This document shows positions 50,993 to 59,182 of a stretch of DNA of 64,000 nt, piece after piece (position 1 is the first letter of the stretch; every line of letters begins with the position of its first letter). The notes beneath the pieces are model-generated. The model made no database searches. It was not told the origin of the DNA and saw only the letters and a list, made by a program, of their open reading frames with translations. Position numbers and translations under genes: made by a program. This stretch comes from Polycyclovorans sp964425915 (GTDB lineage Bacteria; Pseudomonadota; Gammaproteobacteria; Nevskiales; Nevskiaceae). The stretch lies in contig CAYROO010000010.1 of assembly GCA_964425915.1 (NCBI GenBank), positions 1 through 64,000 on the forward strand. The letters are read 5' to 3'.

Positions 50993-51472
50993 ATGAAAGC
51001 AGCTTCCAGCGCTGGCGACAGCAACCCGGTCATCGCCGTCAATCGGCGCGCCCGACACGATTACTTCATCGAAGACCAGTACGAGGCTGGCCTCGCCCTG
51101 CAAGGCTGGGAGGTCAAATCTCTGCGCGCCGGTCGCGCCCAAATTGCCGAGGCCTACGTCGTCCTGCGCGCAGGCGAGGCCTACCTGATCGGCGCCCACA
51201 TCACACCCTTGCCCCAGGCCTGCACCCATGAGGTGGCCGAGGCCACTCGCACCCGCAAGCTGCTGTTGCACCGAAAGCAGCTCGCCACCCTCATCGGCAA
51301 GGTCGAGCGCGCTGGCTACACCCTGGTGCCGCTTGACCTGCACTGGACCCGCGGCCGCGCCAAACTGGTGGTCGGCCTCGCCAAGGGCAAGAAGCAGCAT
51401 GACAAGCGCGCCGACATCAAGCAGCGCGACTGGAAACGCGAGCAGGAGCGTCTGCTCCGCAAGCGGGCCTGA
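50993..51472 (+). CDS. smpB: SsrA-binding protein SmpB
   Basis: A 159-aa SmpB, the partner of tmRNA in trans-translation that rescues stalled ribosomes. The OB-fold core has NRRARHDYFIEDQYEAGLALQGWEVKSLRAGRAQIAEAYV, then KLLLHRKQL, and a basic C-terminal tail KGKKQHDKRADIKQRDWKRE that reaches into the ribosome. ssrA begins 36 bp after its stop. No Shine-Dalgarno precedes the ATG. Confidence 0.97.
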   Translation: MKAASSAGDSNPVIAVNRRARHDYFIEDQYEAGLALQGWEVKSLRAGRAQIAEAYVVLRAGEAYLIGAHITPLPQACTHEVAEATRTRKLLLHRKQLATLIGKVERAGYTLVPLDLHWTRGRAKLVVGLAKGKKQHDKRADIKQRDWKREQERLLRKRA

Positions 51473-51507
51473 ACTTCCTGGCGGCGTGCTACTCTAATGA
51501 CCACAAC

Positions 51508-51861
51508 GGGGATGACTGGCTTCGACGTCGGTGCCGAAACCCGCGGTGCATGCCGAGCTGCAGGTCTGCTCGTTAAACGGTCTGCAAACAAGCTAGTTGC
51601 GAACGACGCTAACTACGCCCTCGCCGCTTAATCCGGCGAGCGTCTGACCGGTCGGTGTTGGTACCGCCGAATCAGATGTCGACTCATACCAACTCGCGCT
51701 GAGGGTCGCCCTTACCTGATGCGCTAAAACCCCAAGGGGATAAGCGTCGGCGATCCGTGCCGGTCCGGGAGCCGACGACGAAAACCAAAGATTCGGCTAC
51801 GCATGTAGATCTGTAGGCGTAAGACTGGCGGACGCGGGTTCAATTCCCGCCATCTCCACCA
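51508..51861 (+). ncRNA. ssrA: Transfer-messenger RNA (tmRNA)
   Basis: About 354 nt. The 5' end GGGGATGACTGGCTTCGAC pairs with the 3' end CATCTCC and is followed by an encoded CCA (51859-51861); the T-arm GGGTTCAATTCCC is near the 3' end. The tag reading frame is GCG at 51599 to TAA at 51629-51631 and encodes ANDANYALAA, a proteolysis tag of the usual type. Adjacent smpB supports the call. Confidence 0.96.
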
Positions 51862-51900
51862 ACATTGTCAGGCCGGTGCAGCCTGATCGCGGTACCCCAA

Positions 51901-51926
51901 GGGAAAGCCTCGGCTTTCCCTTTTTT
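51901..51926 (+). terminator. Rho-independent terminator of ssrA
   Basis: GGGAAAGCC and GGCTTTCCC form a perfect 9-bp stem with a 2-nt apparent loop (TC, effectively larger when the end pairs open), followed by six T's. It lies 40 bp after the tmRNA 3' end and before the convergent tetR stop. Confidence 0.88.
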
Positions 51927-51944
51927 GTTGCCTGAACCTGCGCC

Positions 51945-52601
51945 TCAACCCATGGCACTGGGCAGCGCAGGTGATGCAGGGATTCCGTTTGCGGCTTCCA
52001 GACCCGCCATCAGCGTGCGCACCATCTGCGGCACCAGTTGATGGACCTGACGACCCATGACGAACTGTCCCGCCACCTCCAGTGACACCAGGCCGTGGGC
52101 ACCCGCCCAGAACAGGTGGCTGGCGGTCAGTGGGTCGACGGACAGCTTGAGGTCGCCCGAGGCCTGCGCGGCGGCAACCGTTCGGGTGCAGACATCCAGT
52201 GAGTCCCGCTTGGCCGCAGCCAATTCCAGTGAGCGCGGGCCTTCCTCGACCCCCGGCAGACGAAAGAACATCAGGGCGTAGCGGCCGGGCCGTTCGATGC
52301 CAGCGCGGACAAAGGCCTCGGCCAGTTGCCACAGGCGCTGGCGCGGCGGTGCGGTCGGCACGATCGCCTCCAGCATGCTGCGTTCCATCCACCGGAAGGC
52401 CTCCGCCCGCATCGCAGTCAGCAGCGCGTCCTTGCTGGGAAAGTACCGGTAGGGTGCGGAGTAACTGCAGCCCAATGCGGCCGCCACCTTGCGGAAACTC
52501 ACCGCCTCCAGCCCACCGGCCTCAAACAAGGTCATGGCGGCATTGAGGATTTCGGAACGGCGCTGCTCCACCGCGTGTTCGGTCAAGGATTGTCGAGGCA
52601 T
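51945..52601 (-). CDS. TetR-family transcriptional regulator
   Basis: A 218-aa TetR repressor. HTH: RRSEILNAAMTLFEAGGLEAVSFRKVAAALGCSYSAPYRYFPSKDALL (about 14-61), followed by an all-helical ligand domain. It is divergent from the isomerase-like membrane gene, with a near-perfect 27-bp palindrome 10 bp from its start, so it probably represses both directions until it binds a small hydrophobic ligand. The ligand is unknown. Confidence 0.92.
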   Translation of the reverse strand: MPRQSLTEHAVEQRRSEILNAAMTLFEAGGLEAVSFRKVAAALGCSYSAPYRYFPSKDALLTAMRAEAFRWMERSMLEAIVPTAPPRQRLWQLAEAFVRAGIERPGRYALMFFRLPGVEEGPRSLELAAAKRDSLDVCTRTVAAAQASGDLKLSVDPLTASHLFWAGAHGLVSLEVAGQFVMGRQVHQLVPQMVRTLMAGLEAANGIPASPALPSAMG

Positions 52602-52610
52602 GAGCTAGAG

Positions 52611-52637
52611 TTGACGTTATTAATTTAATAGTGTCAA
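52611..52637. promoter_or_regulatory. TetR operator with embedded divergent promoters
   Basis: A 27-bp palindrome with outer arms TTGAC/GTCAA and inner TATTAA/TTAATA. The arms also serve as -35 and -10 positions: minus strand TTGACA, 17 bp, TCAACT towards tetR; plus strand TTGACG, 17 bp, TCAATC towards the membrane gene. Repressor bound here would block both. Promoter assignment is inferred from spacing. Confidence 0.7.
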
Positions 52638-52692
52638 TCTTTCACCGCGCCCGAGTGGCGAACCACAACCAATAAATGAGAGGGGACCCGAA

Positions 52693-53187
52693 ATGCATCA
52701 GGAACGCCTGAGCGCGCGTGAGCGCGCGCGCATTCTGGCACCGGCCGCGGCGCTGTTCGCGCTGGCCCTGGTGATTGGACTGATCTTCACCTTCAAAGCC
52801 ATTGGCCACGTCGCCGCGTGGCCACTGATCCCCGTTCTCGATATCGAGATGCCGGGGACCGAGGCGGCGTGGCGACGGACGCACCTCGGCGCCCTGATGA
52901 ATGCGCTGGCGATGATGGCGTTCGCCGTCGCCGGCAGCAGTCTGCGACTGAGTGCGCGCGCCCGTCAGTGGTATGTGGTCAGCGTCTGCATCACCGGCTG
53001 GGGCAATACCCTGGGCTTTCTGGTCGGTGCATTGTTCGGGGTTCGTGGGCTCGCCTTCGGTGGCGCCTGGGCCAATTCGCTGAACTATCTGCTGTTTCTG
53101 GTGGCCGCCGCCACCGCCTTCATCCAAGCCTGGTTGCTTTGGCAGGGTGCCCGCGCGCGCAGTCACGAAGGGGAGGACACGCCATGA
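52693..53187 (+). CDS. Styrene-oxide-isomerase-like membrane protein
   Basis: A 164-aa protein with four membrane helices. Its layout matches styrene oxide isomerase (StyC/SOI): a first helix, then MPGTEAAWRRTHLGALMNALAMM (SOI has PGSPEGWARAHSGPALNGMM), a GWGN turn and RGLAFG. His64 and Asn70 fall where SOI has its heme-binding His and active-site Asn; the SOI Asp in DGWSN is Thr here (TGWGN). So it is probably a heme-binding relative with a different or altered reaction. Its stop overlaps the next gene (ATGA). Confidence 0.65.
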   Translation: MHQERLSARERARILAPAAALFALALVIGLIFTFKAIGHVAAWPLIPVLDIEMPGTEAAWRRTHLGALMNALAMMAFAVAGSSLRLSARARQWYVVSVCITGWGNTLGFLVGALFGVRGLAFGGAWANSLNYLLFLVAAATAFIQAWLLWQGARARSHEGEDTP

Positions 53188-54152
53188 ATCCGCTCGCCAT
53201 CATTGCAGGGCTATTGCAGGGGCTGTGGCAGGCACCGCGGCATCTTCGCTTCGCCAGCGCATTTCTCGACCACTGGAACGCCCATGACGCGGCCGCCGTC
53301 ACCCAGGCGCTCTCCGGCGGTCGCTATCGTGATCCGCTGACCCAGCGGCCGATCAGCGGCGCTGTGCTGCAGACGCACGTGCAGGCGCTGTTCACCGCCT
53401 TCCCCGATTTGCGGTTGTCGCTGGGTGATGCCGTGATGGCGGGGCGCAACGCGGTGTCCGCCCGTTATCGTCTGGAGGGTCACCACACCGGGCCACTCCC
53501 CGGTGGCCTCGGGATCGACGCAGTCGCGCCGACCGGCCAGGCGCTGTCTCTGGAGGCGACCCTGTTCATCGCCTTCAACAGCGATGGCAGCGTCCGGGTG
53601 GAAAATCACTTCGACCTGCAGGATCTCGCCCAGCAGCTGGGCTTCATGTCACTGCTGATGCCGCGACAGCAGGGCCATTATGACTTTGGCGCCTTCTACC
53701 GCCTGCACAAGGGCAATCCGACGCCACCGGAGGCGATCGGCATCACCTGGCTGCATGTGCGAGGCGGTGAGGCCGCCTTCGACGAGGCGGCCGTGGTCAC
53801 CAATGCGGTGCTGGAGAGCTTTTCCGACAAGCCCGGCTTCGTCACCGGCATCATCGGTGCACGGCCACCCGACACCGCCGGTCATTCCTTCGGGTTCACG
53901 CTGTCAGCATGGGAGTCTTTGGAGGCCCTGGAGGCCAACCTTCTGCCCAATCCCGACCACCAGCAGGTGGTCCACAAGTTCATGAAGGAAGGTTTCGCCT
54001 ACGGCACCCACTCGCGGGTCTATCAGCTGGTACGGGCCAAGCCGGTGATGATCGCCTGCCCGCAGTGCGGCAAGAAGAACAACGCCCACAAGAAGGTGCA
54101 CACCTGCTCCGCCTGCCAGACCGCCTTGGAGCCGGCGCCGCCCTATTGGTGA
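53184..54152 (+). CDS. NTF2-like/barrel/zinc-ribbon fusion protein
   Basis: A 322-aa soluble protein of three parts. Residues about 15-155 resemble a SnoaL/NTF2-like polyketide-cyclase or ester-cyclase domain (LDHWNAHDAAAVTQAL, FTAFPDLRLSL, ENHFDLQDLAQQLG). About 175-285 look like a dimeric alpha/beta-barrel domain (WLHVRGGEAAFDEA, FGFTLSAWESLEAL). The last about 35 residues are a zinc ribbon (CPQCGKK...CSACQ). Coupled to the isomerase-like gene and controlled with it by TetR. A catabolic or detoxification role on a small organic compound is inferred. Confidence 0.62.
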   Translation: MNPLAIIAGLLQGLWQAPRHLRFASAFLDHWNAHDAAAVTQALSGGRYRDPLTQRPISGAVLQTHVQALFTAFPDLRLSLGDAVMAGRNAVSARYRLEGHHTGPLPGGLGIDAVAPTGQALSLEATLFIAFNSDGSVRVENHFDLQDLAQQLGFMSLLMPRQQGHYDFGAFYRLHKGNPTPPEAIGITWLHVRGGEAAFDEAAVVTNAVLESFSDKPGFVTGIIGARPPDTAGHSFGFTLSAWESLEALEANLLPNPDHQQVVHKFMKEGFAYGTHSRVYQLVRAKPVMIACPQCGKKNNAHKKVHTCSACQTALEPAPPYW

Positions 54153-54203
54153 GGCTTCCGAGGCATCGCAGCCGGTCGCGGTACCATGCAACTAGATGAC
54201 GGT

Positions 54204-54225
54204 CGGGAATCCTGCGGGGTTCCCG
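54204..54225 (+). other. Stable hairpin ahead of the RND gene
   Basis: CGGGAATCC and GGGTTCCCG form a 9-bp stem (one G-T pair) with a 4-nt loop. It lies between the zinc-ribbon gene and the preferred RND start and has no T-run. It could end the upstream transcript or shape the RND leader. Confidence 0.4.
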
Positions 54226-54264
54226 CGGTCCATCTGCATCGCCCCCCGCTTCCGGACCTCCCCA

Positions 54265-57200
54265 GTGTGGCTGACTGATACCGCCGTCAAACGACCGGTT
54301 ACCGCAACCGTTTTCAATCTGCTGCTGATCGTATTCGGGGTGTTCGCGGCCACCACGCTGTCGGTACGCGAATACCCGGACGTGGACGCGCCGGTGGTTT
54401 CAGTGGACACCGAGTATTTCGGTGCATCCGCTGCGGTGGTTGAAACCCAGATCACCCAGGTGCTGGAGAATGAGCTTGCCGGCATCGAGGGCGTCCGCAG
54501 CCTGACCAGCAGCTCACAGGACGGCCGCTCGCGCATCACGGTGGAATTCGAGCCCAATCGGGACATCGACGCTGGCGCCAATGACGTCCGTGACCGCGTC
54601 TCGCGCGTGCTGGACCGGCTACCGGACCAGGCAGAAGCGCCCGCCATCGAAAAGGCAGACTCGGACACGCAACCCGTCATGTGGTTCGTGCTCACCAGCG
54701 ACCGCCTCAGTAATCTCGAACTGTCGGACTACGCGGAGCGCTACCTGGTGGATCGGCTGTCCACAGTCGAGGGCGTGTCGCAGATCCGCCTCGGCGGCGA
54801 CCGGCGCTACGCCATGCGGGTGTGGCTGGACCGGCAACAGATGGCCGCACGGCAGCTCACGGTCGAGGACATCGAGAGCGCGCTGCGCGCCCAGAACGTG
54901 GAACGCCCGGCCGGTCGGGTCGAATCCATTGACCGAGAATTCAGCCTGCGCACGACCCGCCCGTTCCGGACAGCGGCGGATTTCGAAGACCTGGTCATCC
55001 TCCGCGATAATGACGGCTATACCGTGCGACTTGGCGATGTGGCCCGCGTCGAGCTGGGCGCCGAGAATCCGCGCGGCAGCTTTCGCGCCAACGGTGTGCC
55101 TTCCTTGGGCATGGGGGTGATCAAGACCTCTACCGCCAATACGCTGGCAGTGGCTGAGGGGGTTCGCGCCGAAGTCGACCGCCTGCGCCCTGGGCTACCC
55201 GAGGGCATGCAGATCGGGCTCAACTATGACGCCTCCGAGTTCATTCAGGGCGCGCTGGACGAGGTGACGCGCACGCTGGTGTACGCCGCCCTGTTCGTCA
55301 TTGCCGTGATCTTCATCTTCCTCGGCAACGTCCGCGCCACCGTGGTACCGGCGGTGACCGTACCGATTTCGGTGGTGGCCTCCTTCATCTTTCTGGCATT
55401 GATGGGCTTCTCCATCAACATCCTGACGCTGTTGGCGCTGGTGCTGGCGATTGGCCTGGTGGTAGACGACGCCATCGTCATGGTTGAGAACATTCACCGT
55501 CGGCTTGAGCTGGGCGAGACCCCACTGGTTGCGGCCTACCGCGGCGCACGCGAGGTGGGTTTCGCCATCGTCGCCACCACCGCCGTGCTGATCGCTGTGT
55601 TCGCGCCGTTGGCGGTACTCGAAGGCAATATCGGACGCCTATTCCGTGAGTTTGCGCTGGCGATGGCGGCGGCCGTGGCGGCGTCGTCACTGGTGGCACT
55701 TACGCTGTGCCCGGTTCTCGCAAGCCTGCTGCTGCGGCGGCACGCTGCGGCGGACAAACCGGGCTTCCCCCGCGCAATGGATGCGCTGTTTGAGCGACTT
55801 TCGGCAGGCTATCGACACCTGCTAGAAGCACTGATCCAACGATCTTGGATTGGGCTTGTGATGCTGGTCGGGCTGGGAATCGGCGCCTGGCTGATCCTCG
55901 GGCAGATTCGTCAGGAATTCGCGCCGTTCGAAGACCGTGGCGGCTTTTTCGTCAGTGTTACCGGCCCCGAGGGCGCAAGTTTTCCGTACATGGAATCGGT
56001 GATGACCGCCGTCGAAGCGCCGCTGCTCGACCGCCTCGATGACGAGGTCAAGCGCGTCCTGATTCGGGTACCAGGATTTGGCGCCGGCGACGAGGTGAAC
56101 TCCGGCATCGCGATTGCCACACTCGACCATTGGGACGCACGTGCGCGCAGCTCCGACGTCATCGCCGAAGAGGTGGCGCGCGCGCTCGGCGACATCACCG
56201 ATGCCCGGGCGGTCGTCATCCAACGCAGCGGCTTCCAGAGCCGCCCCGGACAGCCGCTTGAGCTGGCCATCGGCGGTGGCACGTATGAGGAGCTGGCGGA
56301 ATGGCGTGACCGTATCCTGGCGCGGGTCGCCGAAAACCCGGGCCTGGTGCGTCTCGACGCCGACTACAAGGAGACGAAACCGCAGATCATGCTGGACATC
56401 GCGGTGGAAAAGGCCGGCCAGCTGGGCGTACCGGTGGTCCAGATCGCGCAGGCACTGGAAACCTTCATGGGCGGCCGACGGGTCACGACGTTCGAGGACG
56501 CCGGCGAAGAGTACGACATCATTCTGCAGGCGCCGGACGACGCCCGCCGCTCACCGGCCGTCCTCGACGACATCCACGTCCGCTCCAGCATCGACGGCAG
56601 CCTGGTGCCGCTGGCCAACCTGGTCAGCCGCCGCGAAAACGCGGCCGCGGCGCGCCTCAACCGCATTGATCGCCTGCGCGCCATCACCTTCAGCGCCAAC
56701 CTTGCGCCCGGCTACACCCTGGGCGAAGCGCTCGACTACATGCAGCGGATCATCCGCGAGGAGTTGCCGGACACGGTGCAGATCAAGTTTGTCGGCGAAT
56801 CCCGTGAGTATCGTGATTCATCGCAGGCCATCGTATTCACTTTCGCCATGGCGCTGCTGATCGTGTTTCTGGTGCTGGCGGCTCAATTCGAAAGCTTCGT
56901 CCACCCGTTGGCGATCATGTCAACGGTGCCGCTTGCTGTATTCGGCGCCCTGCTGGCGCTCTGGGGCCTCGGCATGACCCTCAACATTTATTCACAGATT
57001 GGCGTGGTGATGCTGGTGGGGCTGGCGGCCAAAAACGGCATCCTGATCGTCGAGTTCGCCAACCAACTGCGCGATGCGGGACGGCCGTTCGAGGAGGCAT
57101 TGATCGAGGCCGCGACCATCCGCCTGCGTCCAATCCTGATGACCAGCCTGTCAACGCTGGCCGGCGCGCTGCCGCTGATGATGGCCAGCGGTGCCGGCAG

Positions 57201-57372
57201 CGAAGCGCGCGCGATTCTCGGCGTCGTCATTTTTTGCGGCGTGGCCTTTGCCACCCTGCTCACCTTGCTCGTGGTACCCACCGCCTATGCGCTGCTGTGC
57301 CGACGCACCGGCTCGCCGGAGGCACGCACGCGCGCCCTGCAGTCGCAAAGCGTCAAGTCGGACGTGTTCTGA
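54265..57372 (+). CDS. RND-family efflux transporter
   Basis: An inner-membrane proton-driven pump of the AcrB/MexF type, 1035 aa from the GTG at 54265 (1058 from an ATG at 54196). The GTG is preferred because relatives begin WL-D-SVKRPV. Typical signs are SVREYPDVDAPVVSVDTEY, VVETQITQVLENELAGIEGV, TM4 with the proton-relay Asp pair (GLVVDDAIVMVEN), and late helices ending with ILGVVIFCGVAFATLLTLLVVP. No membrane-fusion or outer-membrane gene is next to it, so it must borrow partners. It is convergent with folE. Confidence 0.92.
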   Translation: MWLTDTAVKRPVTATVFNLLLIVFGVFAATTLSVREYPDVDAPVVSVDTEYFGASAAVVETQITQVLENELAGIEGVRSLTSSSQDGRSRITVEFEPNRDIDAGANDVRDRVSRVLDRLPDQAEAPAIEKADSDTQPVMWFVLTSDRLSNLELSDYAERYLVDRLSTVEGVSQIRLGGDRRYAMRVWLDRQQMAARQLTVEDIESALRAQNVERPAGRVESIDREFSLRTTRPFRTAADFEDLVILRDNDGYTVRLGDVARVELGAENPRGSFRANGVPSLGMGVIKTSTANTLAVAEGVRAEVDRLRPGLPEGMQIGLNYDASEFIQGALDEVTRTLVYAALFVIAVIFIFLGNVRATVVPAVTVPISVVASFIFLALMGFSINILTLLALVLAIGLVVDDAIVMVENIHRRLELGETPLVAAYRGAREVGFAIVATTAVLIAVFAPLAVLEGNIGRLFREFALAMAAAVAASSLVALTLCPVLASLLLRRHAAADKPGFPRAMDALFERLSAGYRHLLEALIQRSWIGLVMLVGLGIGAWLILGQIRQEFAPFEDRGGFFVSVTGPEGASFPYMESVMTAVEAPLLDRLDDEVKRVLIRVPGFGAGDEVNSGIAIATLDHWDARARSSDVIAEEVARALGDITDARAVVIQRSGFQSRPGQPLELAIGGGTYEELAEWRDRILARVAENPGLVRLDADYKETKPQIMLDIAVEKAGQLGVPVVQIAQALETFMGGRRVTTFEDAGEEYDIILQAPDDARRSPAVLDDIHVRSSIDGSLVPLANLVSRRENAAAARLNRIDRLRAITFSANLAPGYTLGEALDYMQRIIREELPDTVQIKFVGESREYRDSSQAIVFTFAMALLIVFLVLAAQFESFVHPLAIMSTVPLAVFGALLALWGLGMTLNIYSQIGVVMLVGLAAKNGILIVEFANQLRDAGRPFEEALIEAATIRLRPILMTSLSTLAGALPLMMASGAGSEARAILGVVIFCGVAFATLLTLLVVPTAYALLCRRTGSPEARTRALQSQSVKSDVF

Positions 57373-57385
57373 TGACGCGGCCGGC

Positions 57386-57997
57386 TTAGCGCTGGCGCAG
57401 CAGGCCCAGGAACTCTCCACGAGTGCGGGCGTCCTCGCGGAAGCGCCCCAGCATGGACGAGGTGGTCATCGAAGCCGCCTGCTTTTCGACGCCACGCATC
57501 ATCATGCACATGTGCTGCCCTTCGACGACCACCGCCACACCTTCGGCGCCGGTGACGGTCTGGATGCACTCGGCAATCTGCCGGGTCATGTTTTCCTGAA
57601 TCTGCAGACGCCGCGCAAACATGTCGATGATGCGGGGGATCTTCGACAGCCCGATCACCGTCCCCGCCGGCAGGTAGGCAATGTGAGCGCGACCGAAAAA
57701 CGGCAGCAGATGATGTTCACACAATGAGTAGAACTCGACATCGCGCACCATCACCATTTCGCGGTTGTCAGACGCAAAGCGAGCACCGTTGACCAGTGTC
57801 TCCACATCCTGCTGATAGCCGCGCGTGAGAAAGGCCATGGCCTTGGCGGCCCGCTTCGGTGTGCTCAGCAGACCTTCACGCGCAGGGTCCTCGCCGAGCA
57901 GGCGCAAAATCGCTTCGTAATGAGATGCCGTAGCATCGATCACATCGGCGTGGTCGCGGTCCAACAACTCGACGGGGCGTAGGTCGTCCATGGGCAT
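57386..57997 (-). CDS. folE: GTP cyclohydrolase I
   Basis: A 203-aa type IA enzyme converting GTP to dihydroneopterin triphosphate, the first step of folate and pterin synthesis. Zinc ligands are in FYSLCEHHLLPFFG and in EGQHMCMMMRGV; GLSKIPRIIDMFARRLQIQENMT is the signature helix. It lies 73 bp downstream of a MerR-type regulator on the same strand, a pairing that in some proteobacteria belongs to light- or stress-controlled loci. Confidence 0.96.
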   Translation of the reverse strand: MPMDDLRPVELLDRDHADVIDATASHYEAILRLLGEDPAREGLLSTPKRAAKAMAFLTRGYQQDVETLVNGARFASDNREMVMVRDVEFYSLCEHHLLPFFGRAHIAYLPAGTVIGLSKIPRIIDMFARRLQIQENMTRQIAECIQTVTGAEGVAVVVEGQHMCMMMRGVEKQAASMTTSSMLGRFREDARTRGEFLGLLRQR

Positions 57998-58070
57998 CTC
58001 CTCAGTAGGTGTGCCGATGCTACGTGTTCAAGGCCTGTATTACTTTTGGCTAGGCAAATACGATACAACT

Positions 58071-59042
58071 TCAGGCAGCCTGCCGTAGCCCCAGGGCAGA
58101 CAGGTCGAATCCGTCACTGCGCAGCACCTGCAACAACACCCGTTCCATGCTGTGCCGCGCCGCGGCGGTGGTGCGATGCAGGCGATCATGCAGTTGGGCC
58201 TCTTCAGGCGAGGCCGAGGCGCACTGCTGGCTGTACTGCTCAAAGGCCGACAGGCTGCTGATGAGACTGGCGAGATGCTGCGGGCACTCGCAGCGCAAGG
58301 TGGGGTCCAGCGCTGCCACCTGTAGCAGCTGATGGTCGTTGAAGGTACGCGGTTGTGGCGCATCATTGGCCGCATCCGCGGCCGCCTGACCGTTGCGCGG
58401 CGCGGCCATCCGGCAGATCCGCATCAGCTGCGTGAGGTCTGCTGGCGCGCGGATGCACAACACATTGAGCAAATCGAGCCGCCGCAGAATGCGGCGCCCG
58501 GTGAACCCGTAGACCACGATGGTCAAGCCGGCGCCCGCCTGCTGCACCAGCTGGCACAGCGGCTCGACGTCATCGGGATGCAGGGTCGGCACCTCGATGA
58601 TCAGCACATCAGCACGATGGTCCGCGATCCCGGCGCGGGCTGCCGGCACATCCTCAAACGTGGCGGACACCTGAAGATTGGGGTCAGCGCCATCCGGCCC
58701 GCCCATCAGGGTCGGCAAACTCGGTCCCACCACCACCAGCCGGGTCCCCGCCAAGCTCGACGCCGAACGTCGCGCCGACGAGGCATCCCGCAGGCGACCC
58801 CGAATGTCTTCGTCGGACAGCGGCGCCACGGTGCCAATGGCGTGGCCAGCCTGCACGGCAGCCTGCAGCAATGCCAGTCGCGCCACGTGCTCACGCGTGT
58901 AGAGGCGCCCGCCAGCCGGCGTCCGCAGCGGGGTCACCACCCCATAGCGGCGCTCCCACATGCGCAGGGTGGGCAGCGCAATGCCGGTCATGCGTGCAAC
59001 CGCGCCGATGCGGTATTGCCCGTGCTCGGTGTCGGGGGTCAT
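58071..59042 (-). CDS. MerR-type regulator with B12-fold-like domain
   Basis: A 323-aa regulator. Residues about 8-75 are a MerR winged helix (YRIGAVARMTGIALPTLRMWERRYGVVTPLRTPAGGRLYT) of the CarA/LitR subgroup. The remainder has a Rossmann-like core (RLVVVGPSLPTLM, ADVLIIEVPTLHPDDVEPL, GLTIVVYGF) in the place of the cobalamin domain, but no clear ExxH or DxHxxG cobalamin motif. It may be a B12-independent relative. The ATG at 59042 follows AGAGGA at good spacing. It is upstream of folE and may be co-transcribed with it. Confidence 0.82.
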   Translation of the reverse strand: MTPDTEHGQYRIGAVARMTGIALPTLRMWERRYGVVTPLRTPAGGRLYTREHVARLALLQAAVQAGHAIGTVAPLSDEDIRGRLRDASSARRSASSLAGTRLVVVGPSLPTLMGGPDGADPNLQVSATFEDVPAARAGIADHRADVLIIEVPTLHPDDVEPLCQLVQQAGAGLTIVVYGFTGRRILRRLDLLNVLCIRAPADLTQLMRICRMAAPRNGQAAADAANDAPQPRTFNDHQLLQVAALDPTLRCECPQHLASLISSLSAFEQYSQQCASASPEEAQLHDRLHRTTAAARHSMERVLLQVLRSDGFDLSALGLRQAA

Positions 59043-59131
59043 GGGGCGTCCTCTTTTTTGATCATCAATCATCGTTCAAGAAAAAATAATACCTTTTTAC
59101 AGCTGACCATCGTTACCGGTCGCGAACGAAC

Positions 59132-59158
59132 AAAAAAAAGCCCCGGCATAGCCGGGGC
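59132..59158 (-). terminator. Rho-independent terminator of clpX
   Basis: On the minus strand GCCCCGGC and GCCGGGGC form a perfect 8-bp stem with a 3-nt loop, followed by eight T's. It lies 25 bp after the clpX stop, closing the tig-clpP-clpX unit. Confidence 0.92.
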
Positions 59159-59182
59159 CCGTGAACCGCGTCAGCGGTGACG

